Source: Prevotella lacticifex (GTDB lineage: Bacteria > Bacteroidota > Bacteroidia > Bacteroidales > Bacteroidaceae). From it: a stretch of 64,000 nt of DNA. The position numbers were made by a program, and so were the translations under genes. This document shows positions 44,586-52,830 of this stretch, piece by piece (the first letter of the stretch is position 1; the number at the start of each line of letters is the position of its first letter). Location: positions 62,001-126,000 of the forward strand of contig NZ_BPTV01000004.1 in the NCBI RefSeq assembly GCF_019973375.1, in the 5' to 3' direction. The notes beneath the pieces are model-generated. The model did not search any database. It was given only the letters and a program-made list of their open reading frames with translations, and was not told the origin of the DNA.

Positions 44586-46889
44586 TTAGAAATTAATGGT
44601 TGTGGAGAGACTCACCTCAAACGGGCGGATGTAGGAGCCTGCCATAAGATAGTTCTTGTACTTCGACGGATCGGTGACAAGATCGGCTGAACTTATGCTT
44701 CCGCTGGCTCCGTTCTGGTTGAGGAAGTTAACCACGTTGAGGGCAAAATTGATTTTCTTGTTAAGCTGGAAGCGGACGTTACCGAATGTCTCCCAGTGGC
44801 CATTGAAGTAGAGGGTGTTGGTTTTGTTGATGTACTGCTTGCCGAAGTAGCGGAAATTGAGACCGACAGACCACTTCTTATAGTTGTAGCTCGGATCGAG
44901 CTCGATGAGCACCCTTGACATTGCTGTTACAATATTCCCGCTTACATCGGCGTGATCGGTTATACCATCAGCAAAGGTAGCGTTGATATCGAGGTTCTGG
45001 TAAGTAGGCTTCTGCAGAGTGAGAAGTCCGTGAAGGGCAAATCCTTGGAATGGGGTAAGTACGAAATCGGTGGTCCAACCGATGGTGCGAACATCGTAGT
45101 TGGTGGTGACGGTAACCGATTGTTCGTCGCCTTTAAGCAGGCCGGAGCCATCGGTAGCGTCGTTCTGAAGCTGATGATAGAAGCCGCTGCGAGTCTTATA
45201 GTTAGTACTGCTAACATAGGAAAGCTGCGATGTAAGAGATATCCACTTATTGTTCCAGAAGATACCTCCGTGGGCTGCATTGATGTCAACTGGTTTCATT
45301 CTTGGCATAGCCGCGCCAGAATAGTCCTTTGGAACGGTGCGCTGCATTACAAAAACATACTCTCCGGTAAGACCGAATCCTTTAAGAATGGAATATCGGA
45401 AATTGAATGTAGCTGAGGGATTCAGCCAGTCGCCATTGAAATGGGTGATACCACCGTTAGGATTTGCTCCCACCCACCAGTTATTGATACGAGGATTCTC
45501 CTTGCCGTTCATAGTTGTAGCACTCTTACCAGCATAGGTGTTGTACTCCAAACGAACACCAGCATTAAGGTTAAGCCGCTTGTTTACCTTCCAGTCATCA
45601 CTAAGAATGAGGGCGAACTTGCTGTCATGGGTGTTATAATAGGCACCACCATAGGCATTCAGACCGGTGGCCGACTGCAGCAGACCATTAGAATCTTTTA
45701 CGTATAAAAGATGTGGGTTCTTGGTCACTTCTTGAGCTGAGTTGGTACTGGCCTGTTTGGTTCCCGCACGGTTGTACCAAATATTGAGTCCTATGCGCCA
45801 GTTATGCGCAGCATTCTTGCTCTTACCCGAGAGCATCGCTGTATTAAACCACGTACGCTCGAAGCCCGGCACTACCATGAGATAACGGTTCTGAACATAA
45901 TCGCCGGTATATGGGGTTCCGTCAGCATAGAAATAGCGGCCGGAGTTCTTTGATATGCCAGTGGCCTGGCTTAAGGCTTGGTTAACGTTTCCGAACTTGG
46001 CACGGCTCGTAAAGTCGAATTTCATGCCGTTACGGAAGCGGTAATTAAAGTTGTAGGTTATCTGGCTATTCCTTGTGGTACCGCCGTCCCTCCAACTCTT
46101 GGTAATAATCTTTCCGGTCTCATCATCACGATAAGATATTGTGTTGGCTTCCTGAGGAAAATAAGGATCAGTGCCAAAGTCGATGCCATTATATTTCTTC
46201 ACGCTTCCGTCACCTACAAATATGAACGGAGATGCTGTTGAAGTGTTGTTCATGTTGCTGGAGAACTGATAGAGAAGGCTCATATAACCACGTCCCTTAG
46301 CAAAGCTCTTAGAAAGTTTGAAACGATAAGCCTGAACTCTGCTCTGCAGGCTTGCTGCTGTAATCTTGGATGTTCCAGGGTCCCAAATCTGGCGGGTGTT
46401 AACCATCAGTCCCCAACCTTTGCCCAGAGGTCCGGAAACTACGCCGTCGAATACCTGACGACCGTAGTTGTTGAGCTGATAAGTTAACTTACCACCGAAT
46501 TGCTTTCCTGCATCGGCAGTGAAGCTGTTTACAGCATAGGCAATGCCACCATACTGAAGGGCTGCCTCACCAAGGCTCATCACGCGGATACGGGAGTAGC
46601 CGTTACCGCCCGTCCAACTGAGGTAAGGAATGTCAGGCCAAGGATTGTAGGATACGGGCAGACCATCCTCGAAGATGGTTGCACCTGTTGTGGCTGCAGG
46701 CAGACCGATACTTATCTCACGTGGTTGGTCGGCACTGGAAGCATTGAGCATGACGTTACGGTTTTTCACCTCTTTGTCGTTTGCCACACTGTCTTTCTTG
46801 ATAACCTCCTGAGCAGATAAGGCTGTGGAGCCCAAGAGCATTCCGCACAGTAGTGACACGGTGATGGTGCTTTGTTTATTGATGTTCAT
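44586..46889 (-). CDS. TonB-dependent outer-membrane receptor without SusD partner
   Basis: This 767-residue protein has a signal peptide (cleavage near ALSAQEV), a short plug-like region (with SIGLPAATTGATIFEDGLP) and a long beta-barrel rich in aromatic residues, ending in a terminal Phe-containing strand (LSTTINF). It lacks the carboxypeptidase-regulatory-like domain of SusC proteins, and no SusD gene is adjacent, so it is not a classical SusCD pair. It probably imports oligosaccharides or uronates released by the neighbouring enzymes. It lies between the carboxylesterase (70-base gap) and GH2 genes. Confidence 0.82.
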   Translation of the reverse strand: MNINKQSTITVSLLCGMLLGSTALSAQEVIKKDSVANDKEVKNRNVMLNASSADQPREISIGLPAATTGATIFEDGLPVSYNPWPDIPYLSWTGGNGYSRIRVMSLGEAALQYGGIAYAVNSFTADAGKQFGGKLTYQLNNYGRQVFDGVVSGPLGKGWGLMVNTRQIWDPGTSKITAASLQSRVQAYRFKLSKSFAKGRGYMSLLYQFSSNMNNTSTASPFIFVGDGSVKKYNGIDFGTDPYFPQEANTISYRDDETGKIITKSWRDGGTTRNSQITYNFNYRFRNGMKFDFTSRAKFGNVNQALSQATGISKNSGRYFYADGTPYTGDYVQNRYLMVVPGFERTWFNTAMLSGKSKNAAHNWRIGLNIWYNRAGTKQASTNSAQEVTKNPHLLYVKDSNGLLQSATGLNAYGGAYYNTHDSKFALILSDDWKVNKRLNLNAGVRLEYNTYAGKSATTMNGKENPRINNWWVGANPNGGITHFNGDWLNPSATFNFRYSILKGFGLTGEYVFVMQRTVPKDYSGAAMPRMKPVDINAAHGGIFWNNKWISLTSQLSYVSSTNYKTRSGFYHQLQNDATDGSGLLKGDEQSVTVTTNYDVRTIGWTTDFVLTPFQGFALHGLLTLQKPTYQNLDINATFADGITDHADVSGNIVTAMSRVLIELDPSYNYKKWSVGLNFRYFGKQYINKTNTLYFNGHWETFGNVRFQLNKKINFALNVVNFLNQNGASGSISSADLVTDPSKYKNYLMAGSYIRPFEVSLSTTINF

Positions 46890-46959
46890 TGTTATGGTAA
46901 AAAATTAGTTATTGTTGATAATTATAGTTGCTATGAATAATATTTAGTTAGGATAGGTA

Positions 46960-48384
46960 TTATTTCTTTGTCTGAAGCACTTCTACATAGGGAGCCTTGC
47001 GGGTGCATGGCTTCCATGTTTTGTCACCGTCGGGGCTTCCGTACTTGATGAAGTTGGTCCAGTAGGTTACCATACGGTCTGAAAGCTCATAGTCGGCCTG
47101 GGTAAACGGACGCCAACTGCGCTTCAGCGTGTGGAAGGTGTACCACATCTCTGCTGAATGAAAGGATCCTGCGGTGTCACCGGGAAGGGATCTGTCGAAG
47201 TGATAGACGTAGACAGGACGCTTGGAGAGCGAGTCACGAGCCGCGGCAAAGTCGGTTATAGCCTTATCCATCGGCATAATGTCGTTGGCATTGCTACCTA
47301 TAAGATAGGGTATATCGGCAATAGAGTTGTCCTTTACTGCAGATGTGAAGTCTTCGGTCAGGGCTACACCGTCAATATAAGGTGCAGTAAAGAGTCCGGC
47401 CTTTGCCTGACGCATGAACGGCATGAGTGCTCCCAGCACTTTTTCTGCACTTAAGGCTCGCATCTCTTTAGCGGTATGAGCCTGAAGCTGATCCATCATC
47501 TGCATACCAAGGGCCTCAAGCTTGTCTTTACTTGCCTCTGTAGAGATGAACTCTCCCAAGCCTCCGCCACTCTGGATGATGGCCTTGCTGATGAATCGCT
47601 TGCAAAGCGGACTTGTAACAAGATTCTTCACGCTCCCTGCTCCGGCACTCTGACCGGCAACAGTGATGTTTTTCGGGTCACCGCCAAACTGAGCGATGTT
47701 GTTTACAACCCATTGTAAGGCTGCTATTTGGTCATATAGCCCATAGTTGCCCGACAATCCTTCCTTGTTTTCTGCAGAGAGGGCTGGGTGAGCAAGAAAG
47801 CCGAAAACGTTCAGTCGGTAGTTGATTGTTACGAGAATAACGCCACACTTGGCCCATGCTTCGCCGTCCATTTCCTTCTCGAAGCCGAACCCGCTCATAT
47901 AAGCGCCGCCGTGAATCCACATCACAACAGGAAGTTTGGCCTTGGTGTTGCCTGCAGCGCTTCTCGGAGTCCATACATTAAGGTAGAGACAGTCCTCACT
48001 GCGCTGAGGCTCACTCTGTGGATCATGAAACTCCTTGCCATAAAATGACTTCATGTCACGTTCGCGTTGAAAGGCCATTGCGGAAAATGTGTTGCAAAGA
48101 CGTGTTCCCTGCCATGCCTTAACTGGCTGGGGGCGTTTCCATCTCAGATCTCCTATAGGAGCAGCAGCATAAGGAATGCCCTTATATATAAGAACGTGTG
48201 AATCTTCACCAAAGCATCCGGATATTTTGCCTCCGGTTACTTTGAGAACGGGAGTTGCCAACTTGATGGATTCATTTGTTGCAGCCTCAACTGTAAAGGC
48301 AGACTGTGTGATAAGCAATAACATCATTACTGCTTTAGAAACGGTTCTATTGAGCAGATTGCTTGATAAAAACTTTTTCTTCAT
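46960..48384 (-). CDS. Type B carboxylesterase, secreted
   Basis: This 474-residue alpha/beta hydrolase of the carboxylesterase/PnbA type has a signal peptide and the oxyanion motif MWIHGGAYMSG. The catalytic Ser is Ser246 in AGQSAGAGS, and there is a candidate His in GSFHSAEMWYTFH. It likely removes acetyl, feruloyl or methyl groups from a polysaccharide before or after import. It is the first gene of the operon, with its own -7 box (48429-48436), divergent from the HTCS regulator. The ester it cleaves cannot be told from sequence. Confidence 0.85.
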   Translation of the reverse strand: MKKKFLSSNLLNRTVSKAVMMLLLITQSAFTVEAATNESIKLATPVLKVTGGKISGCFGEDSHVLIYKGIPYAAAPIGDLRWKRPQPVKAWQGTRLCNTFSAMAFQRERDMKSFYGKEFHDPQSEPQRSEDCLYLNVWTPRSAAGNTKAKLPVVMWIHGGAYMSGFGFEKEMDGEAWAKCGVILVTINYRLNVFGFLAHPALSAENKEGLSGNYGLYDQIAALQWVVNNIAQFGGDPKNITVAGQSAGAGSVKNLVTSPLCKRFISKAIIQSGGGLGEFISTEASKDKLEALGMQMMDQLQAHTAKEMRALSAEKVLGALMPFMRQAKAGLFTAPYIDGVALTEDFTSAVKDNSIADIPYLIGSNANDIMPMDKAITDFAAARDSLSKRPVYVYHFDRSLPGDTAGSFHSAEMWYTFHTLKRSWRPFTQADYELSDRMVTYWTNFIKYGSPDGDKTWKPCTRKAPYVEVLQTKK

Positions 48385-48428
48385 ATTTAAGTTTTTTGGA
48401 TTTTAACCGATGTTAGGTTTTGACGCTG

Positions 48429-48436
48429 CAAAATTA
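48429..48436 (-). promoter_or_regulatory. -7 promoter box (TAATTTTG) for the glycan operon
   Basis: Minus-strand TAATTTTG 45 bases before the carboxylesterase ATG. It presumably drives the five-gene carboxylesterase to uxuB operon and is the expected HTCS target region (48385-48593). Confidence 0.6.
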
Positions 48437-48542
48437 GCAGTAAAAATCAATAATTTCTGTCGTTTTTCATTATTCGATATAGAGCAAAGCAATAAAGTAT
48501 ATGTCTTTTTTCACTAAAAAACAACAATTTTCACCAAAAAGA

Positions 48543-48573
48543 TTTGTTTATTGTCTTTTTATATGTATCTTTG
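48543..48573 (+). promoter_or_regulatory. Bacteroidota promoter for the HTCS regulator
   Basis: TTTG at 48543-48546 and TATCTTTG at 48566-48573, separated by 19 bases, match the -33/-7 Bacteroidota promoter with near-ideal spacing. The ATG follows 20 bases after the -7 box. Confidence 0.65.
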
Positions 48574-48593
48574 GGACGACAAACTAATGAACA

Positions 48594-51500
48594 ATGAGAA
48601 AGATACTCTACTCTATTTTGTGCACACTTGCAGTGCTCCTGGCATCATGTACAAAAGAAAACAAACTGATAGCTCTGGATGGAAGAATGGAGACTTCGGC
48701 CATTCTGTCATCCGACGAGGTGAAAACCTTCGTTCAAAACTTCGACGGCCGCATGTGGATAGGAACCTCATACGGGCTAAACCTGTATGACGGGCAGTCG
48801 TTCACCTCTTTCTATTTTAACAACAACGATACTACGACCATTCCCGACAACAATATACTAAAACTTTTCCGTGACCGGCAGAACCGAATTTGGATAGGAA
48901 CGCACCACGGTTTGGCCCTCTATGACGGCAATGGTCGTTTCCGCCGCTTTCATCCGGACAAGGGTGAGGACAATGATGTCCGTGAGATTGTGCAACTTTC
49001 AGATGGTCGCATTATAGCCAAATCGGGAACGGTAGGAACTTCGAGCAACGTCTTTCAGGTTGATGCTCAGTCCAATCGTATGCATCTCATCTATCATACG
49101 CGGTCTTATCTGAGTATTTGCGCTGGTGAACGAGGTGAGCTTTGGCTTATAGATCCATGCAACATCCGACAGACAGACAGTCTCTATCATACCATAAGGA
49201 CCATCTCTACCGGCCAAAAAGGAATGGTTTGCTTTTCCGTTCAGACCACGGATAATAAGATGTGGGTGACACAAGAGAACAGATTTACCGGTATAGATTT
49301 ACACACAGGCAAGATATACCGACCGACAGAGACGATAAAAGAGCCCATTACCTACATTACAACCTACGATGATCATACCATAGTGCTGAAGACACATACG
49401 CAATGGCTCATAACCGATACGCGCACAAAGGCTCTTCGTGCGGCTGCCTCACTTGGTGAGACTGATATTCATCAGGTTACCAACATTTACCGCGACGCAA
49501 GTCACAATCTTTGGATTGGCTATTACAATAGTGGTTTTGAAGTGGTAAATCCTTATAGATCTCTACTTCAGCAACATAACGCTAATCCCCTCACTACGCT
49601 CACCGCCGGCAACCGAATAGCTTGCCTCGCCTACAGCAACGGCTTGCTCTGGTGTGGAACTTATTCGGACGTATTCTGCTATGATGTAGCTAAACATAAC
49701 TATCAGGTCATTTCACAGGACAAACTTTTCCCGGAGAACAAGATTTTTACACAACTATTGCGTAAGATTGTTGTTTCAGGAAACAGGACAGTGCTACTTA
49801 CACATGGCAGTGTCGTCCTGGCCGACATCGTTGGCAAGAGGCTCGTGCCGCGATTCAACTATCGCAATCATGGCTATCTCGGCGATTGTGTCATGGACGA
49901 CAGCCTTATATACGTCACTTCCAACCAAGGATTTCAAGTAATAAAACATGATGCAAGCAGCAAAAAAGTGCAAATGCCCGACGAAAGTTTCGGCAACGAT
50001 TCCAGACTTCTCCTCTTGAACCCACTTCGTGTGCTCATCATTACCCGTGGCCTGCACTTCTATGTCTATGATGCGAGGAACGGCAAACTGGAGAAAATAC
50101 CCATCAACGGTAGCACTGAAGGGGGCGGAATGCCTATGGCTATCGTCAAGACGGGCAAAAAGGTGTGGATAGGTACCAATGGCGACGGTTTATTCAGTCT
50201 TGATCTTTCAACGCGGCAACTACGCCCTTACCCTTCTACAGCAGGCTTGCACGTGATGAGCATGGCTGCTTATGGTCAGCACCTTCTCATAAGTACGCGT
50301 CTGGGCATGGGCATAGTCAACACTTCCTCAGGCGAAACTCAGCTCTACGACATAACACTTTCAAAGGGCAAGCCTTACGAGCTCTATAGTGCCAACAGCA
50401 TTGCCCTTGTCGGCGACGACTGTTGGCTCGGTTCTGCTTATGGTTGCGTGGCTGTACCAAGACAGATAACCTCCCAAAAGCAGGCACCGAGCCTGTATAT
50501 TTCCGGACTATATACGATGAGAGGCGAGAAGCGCTATAGCGTTGTTATGGATAGCACTATGATGTCGGGACGACAAGAAATAGTTCTGAACCATCGCGAC
50601 GACCATCTGAGCATAGCATTCTCGGGTGCAGGCTATGAAAGCTGTATGCAAGTGGTATACCAATATAAGATGATGGGTTACGATGACCAGTGGACTACTC
50701 GCCAGCAGCCGGGCTCTATAACCTATGCCAACCTGCCTGCAGGCACCTATCATTTCCATCTGAGAGTTTTGCAGGCACCTCACGGCAGCGTGCTTGGCGA
50801 GCGAAGCCTTATCATCCGTGTAAAGCCGGCACCTGCCGCCTCTACTCCTGCCGTAGCGCTATACGCTTTCCTCGTTTTGGCTTTGGTAGTCTATATCAAC
50901 CGCCTTTACCTTAAAATACGCACCAACCGGCTGCAACTGGAACAGGAAAAGAGTGAGAAACAACGCATAGAGCAATCGGATGAGATGAACCGGAGCTTCT
51001 TTGCCAATATTTCTCACGAGTTCCGCAACCCTCTTACCTTAATATATGGTCCTCTGTCGACTATCAACAACGACAAGACACTCCCTCGGGAGACCCGCCG
51101 TTCACTCTCTGTTATTACCCGTGGCGTAAAGAGTATGCTTCGATTCACTGACCAAATGCTTGACTTTAATAAGCTGGAAAAAGATGCCCTCCGACTGAGT
51201 GTGGTCCAAACGGATGTAATGGAACGGCTTCGGAAGCTCGCCGATACACTTCGCGAAGGGGCCAGCTATAAGCATATATCAGTGGAGACGTCTGGCCTAA
51301 AAGGCAACGTATTTGGCTGGCTCGACAATGATAAGCTGGAAAAAATACTTGGCAATCTTTTCACTGATGCTATAAACCATACTGAAGAGAACGGACAGAT
51401 AGACTTTTCAGCCTCGATTATCGACAGTTCTGAGGTCTCTAACCCCACATCTTTACCACCATCAACAGTAATGCGCTACCTAAAGCTCACTGTGATGCAT

Positions 51501-52586
51501 AGCGGTAAGGAAATTCCTGATAACAGACTTGCCGACGTCTTTCTTCGCTATTACGAATTGCCCGAGGCACATAAGGCCGATTCCTATAGCTGGGACTCAG
51601 GTATAGGACGCTATTATGTAAAGCGACTTGCTGAACTTCATCATGGCACGGTAAGGGTTCGCAACGTAGAAGGAAAGGGCGTTGCCTTCGATGTTGTCCT
51701 TCCTATTGATGAATCAGCTTACCCCAATGAGGCATTTACGGCCAACAACGGAAATCCATCGCCTGTGATAGAGGAAGCAGAACAAGCTCCTAAGGCCTTG
51801 GATGACATTTCTCGTCAGAACAATCTGGCAGGAAAGCCGGTCATTCTTGTCATAGAAAGCGATGTAGAACTGGCGCAATACATACGCATTCTGCTTCAAG
51901 AAGACTATATAGTATTCAATAAATACAATACCGAGGATGCATGGGCTGAGATGGATATTGCCACACCCGACATAATCTTGTCCGACATACAAGCTGGCCA
52001 AAGCTCAGAAATTGATTTCGTCAGCAACTTACGCCAGGAAGAACGGTGGGCATTCGTGCCTGTTGCCATGTTTGTAGGCAAAACGAATATAGGATTACAG
52101 GCAACAGTATTAGAGGCCGGAGCTAACGTATGCATAGAAAAACCTTTTGATGGTCAATACTTGCGTAAAGTGGTGGCGTCGCTTCTTCACAACAGCCAGT
52201 GCATGAAGCAGGCTGCACAAATGATAGGGCGAACGCCTGCCCTGGCAACCGACGGAATGAGTCAAGCCGACCGCCGCTTTCTCGATGAGGTGTACAAGCT
52301 TATGGACAAGCATCTGGCTGATTCGGATCTTCGCGTAACGGTTCTGGCTCGTGAGCTGCTTATAAGCCCCGCAAAGTTCAACTATAGGCTGAAAAACCTT
52401 ACAGGAGAAACACCAGGCAACTTCTTCCGCACATACAAATTGCAGAAAGCCGCCCGTCTTCTCCGTGATAGCGACCTAAGTATTAACGAGATAGCCGTGC
52501 AAACAGGTTTTGCTACAGCTTCGTATTTCTCCGCTCTTTTCAAGCGAAAATATAAACAGAGTCCGAGTGAATATCGCAATGGATAG
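48594..52586 (+). CDS. Hybrid two-component system (HTCS) regulator with degenerate kinase and receiver
   Basis: This 1330-residue one-protein sensor/regulator has a lipobox-like signal (LAVLLASC, Cys19). A periplasmic region of Reg_prop beta-propeller repeats follows (about 40-640), then a Y_Y_Y domain (about 650-750) and a membrane segment (about 760-780). The cytoplasmic part has HisKA with His808 (NISHEFRNPL), a HATPase-like region, a receiver domain (about 1081-1195) and a C-terminal AraC HTH (about 1230-1330). The kinase looks damaged: N-box Asp925 replaces Asn, and the DxGxG G1 box reads H-S-G-K-E (His969, Glu973). The receiver keeps Asp1131 and Lys1183 but lacks the usual Thr/Ser (Val1161 in MFVGK). 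It is divergent from the glycan operon it presumably controls. Confidence 0.9.
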   Translation: MRKILYSILCTLAVLLASCTKENKLIALDGRMETSAILSSDEVKTFVQNFDGRMWIGTSYGLNLYDGQSFTSFYFNNNDTTTIPDNNILKLFRDRQNRIWIGTHHGLALYDGNGRFRRFHPDKGEDNDVREIVQLSDGRIIAKSGTVGTSSNVFQVDAQSNRMHLIYHTRSYLSICAGERGELWLIDPCNIRQTDSLYHTIRTISTGQKGMVCFSVQTTDNKMWVTQENRFTGIDLHTGKIYRPTETIKEPITYITTYDDHTIVLKTHTQWLITDTRTKALRAAASLGETDIHQVTNIYRDASHNLWIGYYNSGFEVVNPYRSLLQQHNANPLTTLTAGNRIACLAYSNGLLWCGTYSDVFCYDVAKHNYQVISQDKLFPENKIFTQLLRKIVVSGNRTVLLTHGSVVLADIVGKRLVPRFNYRNHGYLGDCVMDDSLIYVTSNQGFQVIKHDASSKKVQMPDESFGNDSRLLLLNPLRVLIITRGLHFYVYDARNGKLEKIPINGSTEGGGMPMAIVKTGKKVWIGTNGDGLFSLDLSTRQLRPYPSTAGLHVMSMAAYGQHLLISTRLGMGIVNTSSGETQLYDITLSKGKPYELYSANSIALVGDDCWLGSAYGCVAVPRQITSQKQAPSLYISGLYTMRGEKRYSVVMDSTMMSGRQEIVLNHRDDHLSIAFSGAGYESCMQVVYQYKMMGYDDQWTTRQQPGSITYANLPAGTYHFHLRVLQAPHGSVLGERSLIIRVKPAPAASTPAVALYAFLVLALVVYINRLYLKIRTNRLQLEQEKSEKQRIEQSDEMNRSFFANISHEFRNPLTLIYGPLSTINNDKTLPRETRRSLSVITRGVKSMLRFTDQMLDFNKLEKDALRLSVVQTDVMERLRKLADTLREGASYKHISVETSGLKGNVFGWLDNDKLEKILGNLFTDAINHTEENGQIDFSASIIDSSEVSNPTSLPPSTVMRYLKLTVMHSGKEIPDNRLADVFLRYYELPEAHKADSYSWDSGIGRYYVKRLAELHHGTVRVRNVEGKGVAFDVVLPIDESAYPNEAFTANNGNPSPVIEEAEQAPKALDDISRQNNLAGKPVILVIESDVELAQYIRILLQEDYIVFNKYNTEDAWAEMDIATPDIILSDIQAGQSSEIDFVSNLRQEERWAFVPVAMFVGKTNIGLQATVLEAGANVCIEKPFDGQYLRKVVASLLHNSQCMKQAAQMIGRTPALATDGMSQADRRFLDEVYKLMDKHLADSDLRVTVLARELLISPAKFNYRLKNLTGETPGNFFRTYKLQKAARLLRDSDLSINEIAVQTGFATASYFSALFKRKYKQSPSEYRNG

Positions 52587-52830
52587 AATAAGGGCAAGAC
52601 TGAAGCACTTGCAGACCAGCTGTCTTTGAACTTAAAGAACGTGACACGTTGAAGATTCTTCTTGATAGAGTCCTCAATATGATCATAGTTCTGTTTCGGG
52701 TCCTTTGTGTTTGACTCGCAGATAGTCTGACCGTCTCCACTCTTCTCGTTCTGCCAGTTGCTTCTGTTGTTAACACGTGGATACCAAAGTTCCATATCGG
52801 GATGTTGGGGAAGTTCTGCTGTTCCAGCTC
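52587..52830. other. Spacer with a possible coding remnant on the minus strand
   Basis: No intact gene. On the minus strand, 52600-52795 reads MELWYPRVNNRSNWQ and on for about 65 codons with a coding-like look, then runs into the reverse of the HTCS gene. It may be the 3' end of a gene whose remainder was removed when the adjacent IS arrived. I cannot name it. Confidence 0.35.
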
